Below are positions 12,622 through 12,891 of a DNA stretch of 12,891 nucleotides, in pieces (position 1 is the stretch's first letter; every line of letters starts with the position of its first letter). A model generated the notes under the pieces. The model did no database searches. It saw nothing but the letters and a program-made list of their open reading frames with translations, and was not told where the DNA came from. Origin of the DNA: Methanomassiliicoccales archaeon PtaU1.Bin030 (GTDB lineage Archaea; Thermoplasmatota; Thermoplasmata; Methanomassiliicoccales; Methanomassiliicoccaceae); the NCBI GenBank assembly GCA_002067635.1, contig MVRB01000187.1, positions 1 through 12,891 on the forward strand, read 5' to 3'. Made by a program: the position numbers and the translations under genes.

Positions 12622-12891
12622 AGCTCGTAAGTAATGTGATGACATAATATCCAGCGTCCTGAAAAACAAAAATTTTTTCAACCTAGAGGAATTGAGACCA
12701 AATAAGGAGGGGAGGGGAAGGTCTTACGTCAAACCAGGACCATCTATCCTTGATGATGCAGGGCGTTAGGAACGGCTCTCAGGTCCGCTTGAGAGGACTT
12801 TTCATCTTGTATCGCATGAGATGCCCGATTTTCCAACATCCGTGGCATATCATTTTATATCTGGTTAAAAAATTGTGAGTGCAGAAGGAGA
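12622..12891. other. Intergenic stretch without a convincing gene
   Basis: An A/T block at 12659-12679 reads TGAAAAA...TTTTTCA and gives T-runs on both strands, so it could end transcripts from either side. A 6-bp inverted repeat CTCTCA/TGAGAG with an 8-nt loop lies at 12776-12795. A minus-strand TATA-like TATAAAAT lies near 12852-12859. Short open frames exist on both strands (41 aa from 12753 on +, 24 aa from 12853 on -), but neither has enough support to call. Confidence 0.5.

Noticed and set aside
12779..12853. 24-aa minus-strand frame with CxxCW (MICHGCWKIGHLMRYK...)
   Set aside because: The cysteine motif is suggestive, but the frame is very short, its ATG lies inside the nearest TATA-like element, and there is no ribosome site. 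It may be the end of a frame entering from outside the window.
12696..12878. Plus-strand frame with a 41-aa ATG-initiated product (12753) after a GGAGGGGAGGGG run
   Set aside because: The purine-rich run is about 35 nt from the ATG, too far to act as its ribosome site, and the peptide shows no motif.
1..12891. CRISPR array, tRNA/rRNA gene, transposon or prophage
   Set aside because: No regularly spaced repeats, no cloverleaf or rRNA-like sequence, no transposase or terminal repeats, and no phage structural genes. The phrase virion core for the SPFH protein is only a family label.

Overview
The window looks like a chromosomal segment of a mesophilic archaeon, most likely a euryarchaeon of the Thermoplasmata/Methanomassiliicoccales type. 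This lineage call is inferred from gene content and style and was not searched. The archaeal signs are TATA-like boxes about 26 nt upstream of start codons (leaderless first genes), Shine-Dalgarno sites mainly on internal operon genes, T-rich tracts after genes, an N-glycosylation-rich Ig-like surface protein with a C-terminal membrane anchor, and a DUF5654-type membrane protein. Coding DNA is GC-rich. I see no tRNA, rRNA, CRISPR array, insertion sequence or phage gene.

Layout. Bases 1-448 are an AT-rich non-coding stretch leading into gdhA (449-1783, +), an NADP-type glutamate dehydrogenase of the 440-450 residue bacterial class. A hairpin follows it, then a DUF1801-family gene broken by one frameshift (1997-2367, +). 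Two very small four-cysteine proteins follow, arranged divergently (2473-2643, -, 56 aa; 2755-2994, +, 79 aa). Next is a 609-aa secreted, membrane-anchored Ig-like protein (3139-4968, -) with its own TATA promoter.

The core of the window is a seven-gene block on the minus strand, read from 10935 down to 5188. Its first five genes are almost contiguous: a 176-aa helical protein with a PGFRGYR motif, a 389-aa SPFH protein of the YdjI/virion-core type ending in three zinc ribbons, and three zinc-ribbon proteins of 247, 333 and 196 aa that share the same CxxC-14-CxxC spacing. After a 114-nt gap with TATA boxes come nfeD and a stomatin/paraslipin SPFH gene. The middle of the block matches, in gene type, order and approximate size, the Bacillus subtilis ydjG-ydjH-ydjI membrane-stress genes, which there sit beside pspA (ydjF). 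Here the PspA position is held by a different, uncharacterised coiled-coil protein, and a second SPFH system (NfeD plus paraslipin) follows directly. The simplest reading is a membrane-integrity or membrane-microdomain system with two different SPFH scaffolds. This is an inference from families and gene order.

Divergent from this block is a secreted/4-TM protein of unknown function (11162-12202, +), with an exact 12-bp tandem repeat upstream of its TATA box. A DUF5654-type protein (12299-12571, -) converges on it. The last 320 bases hold no convincing gene.
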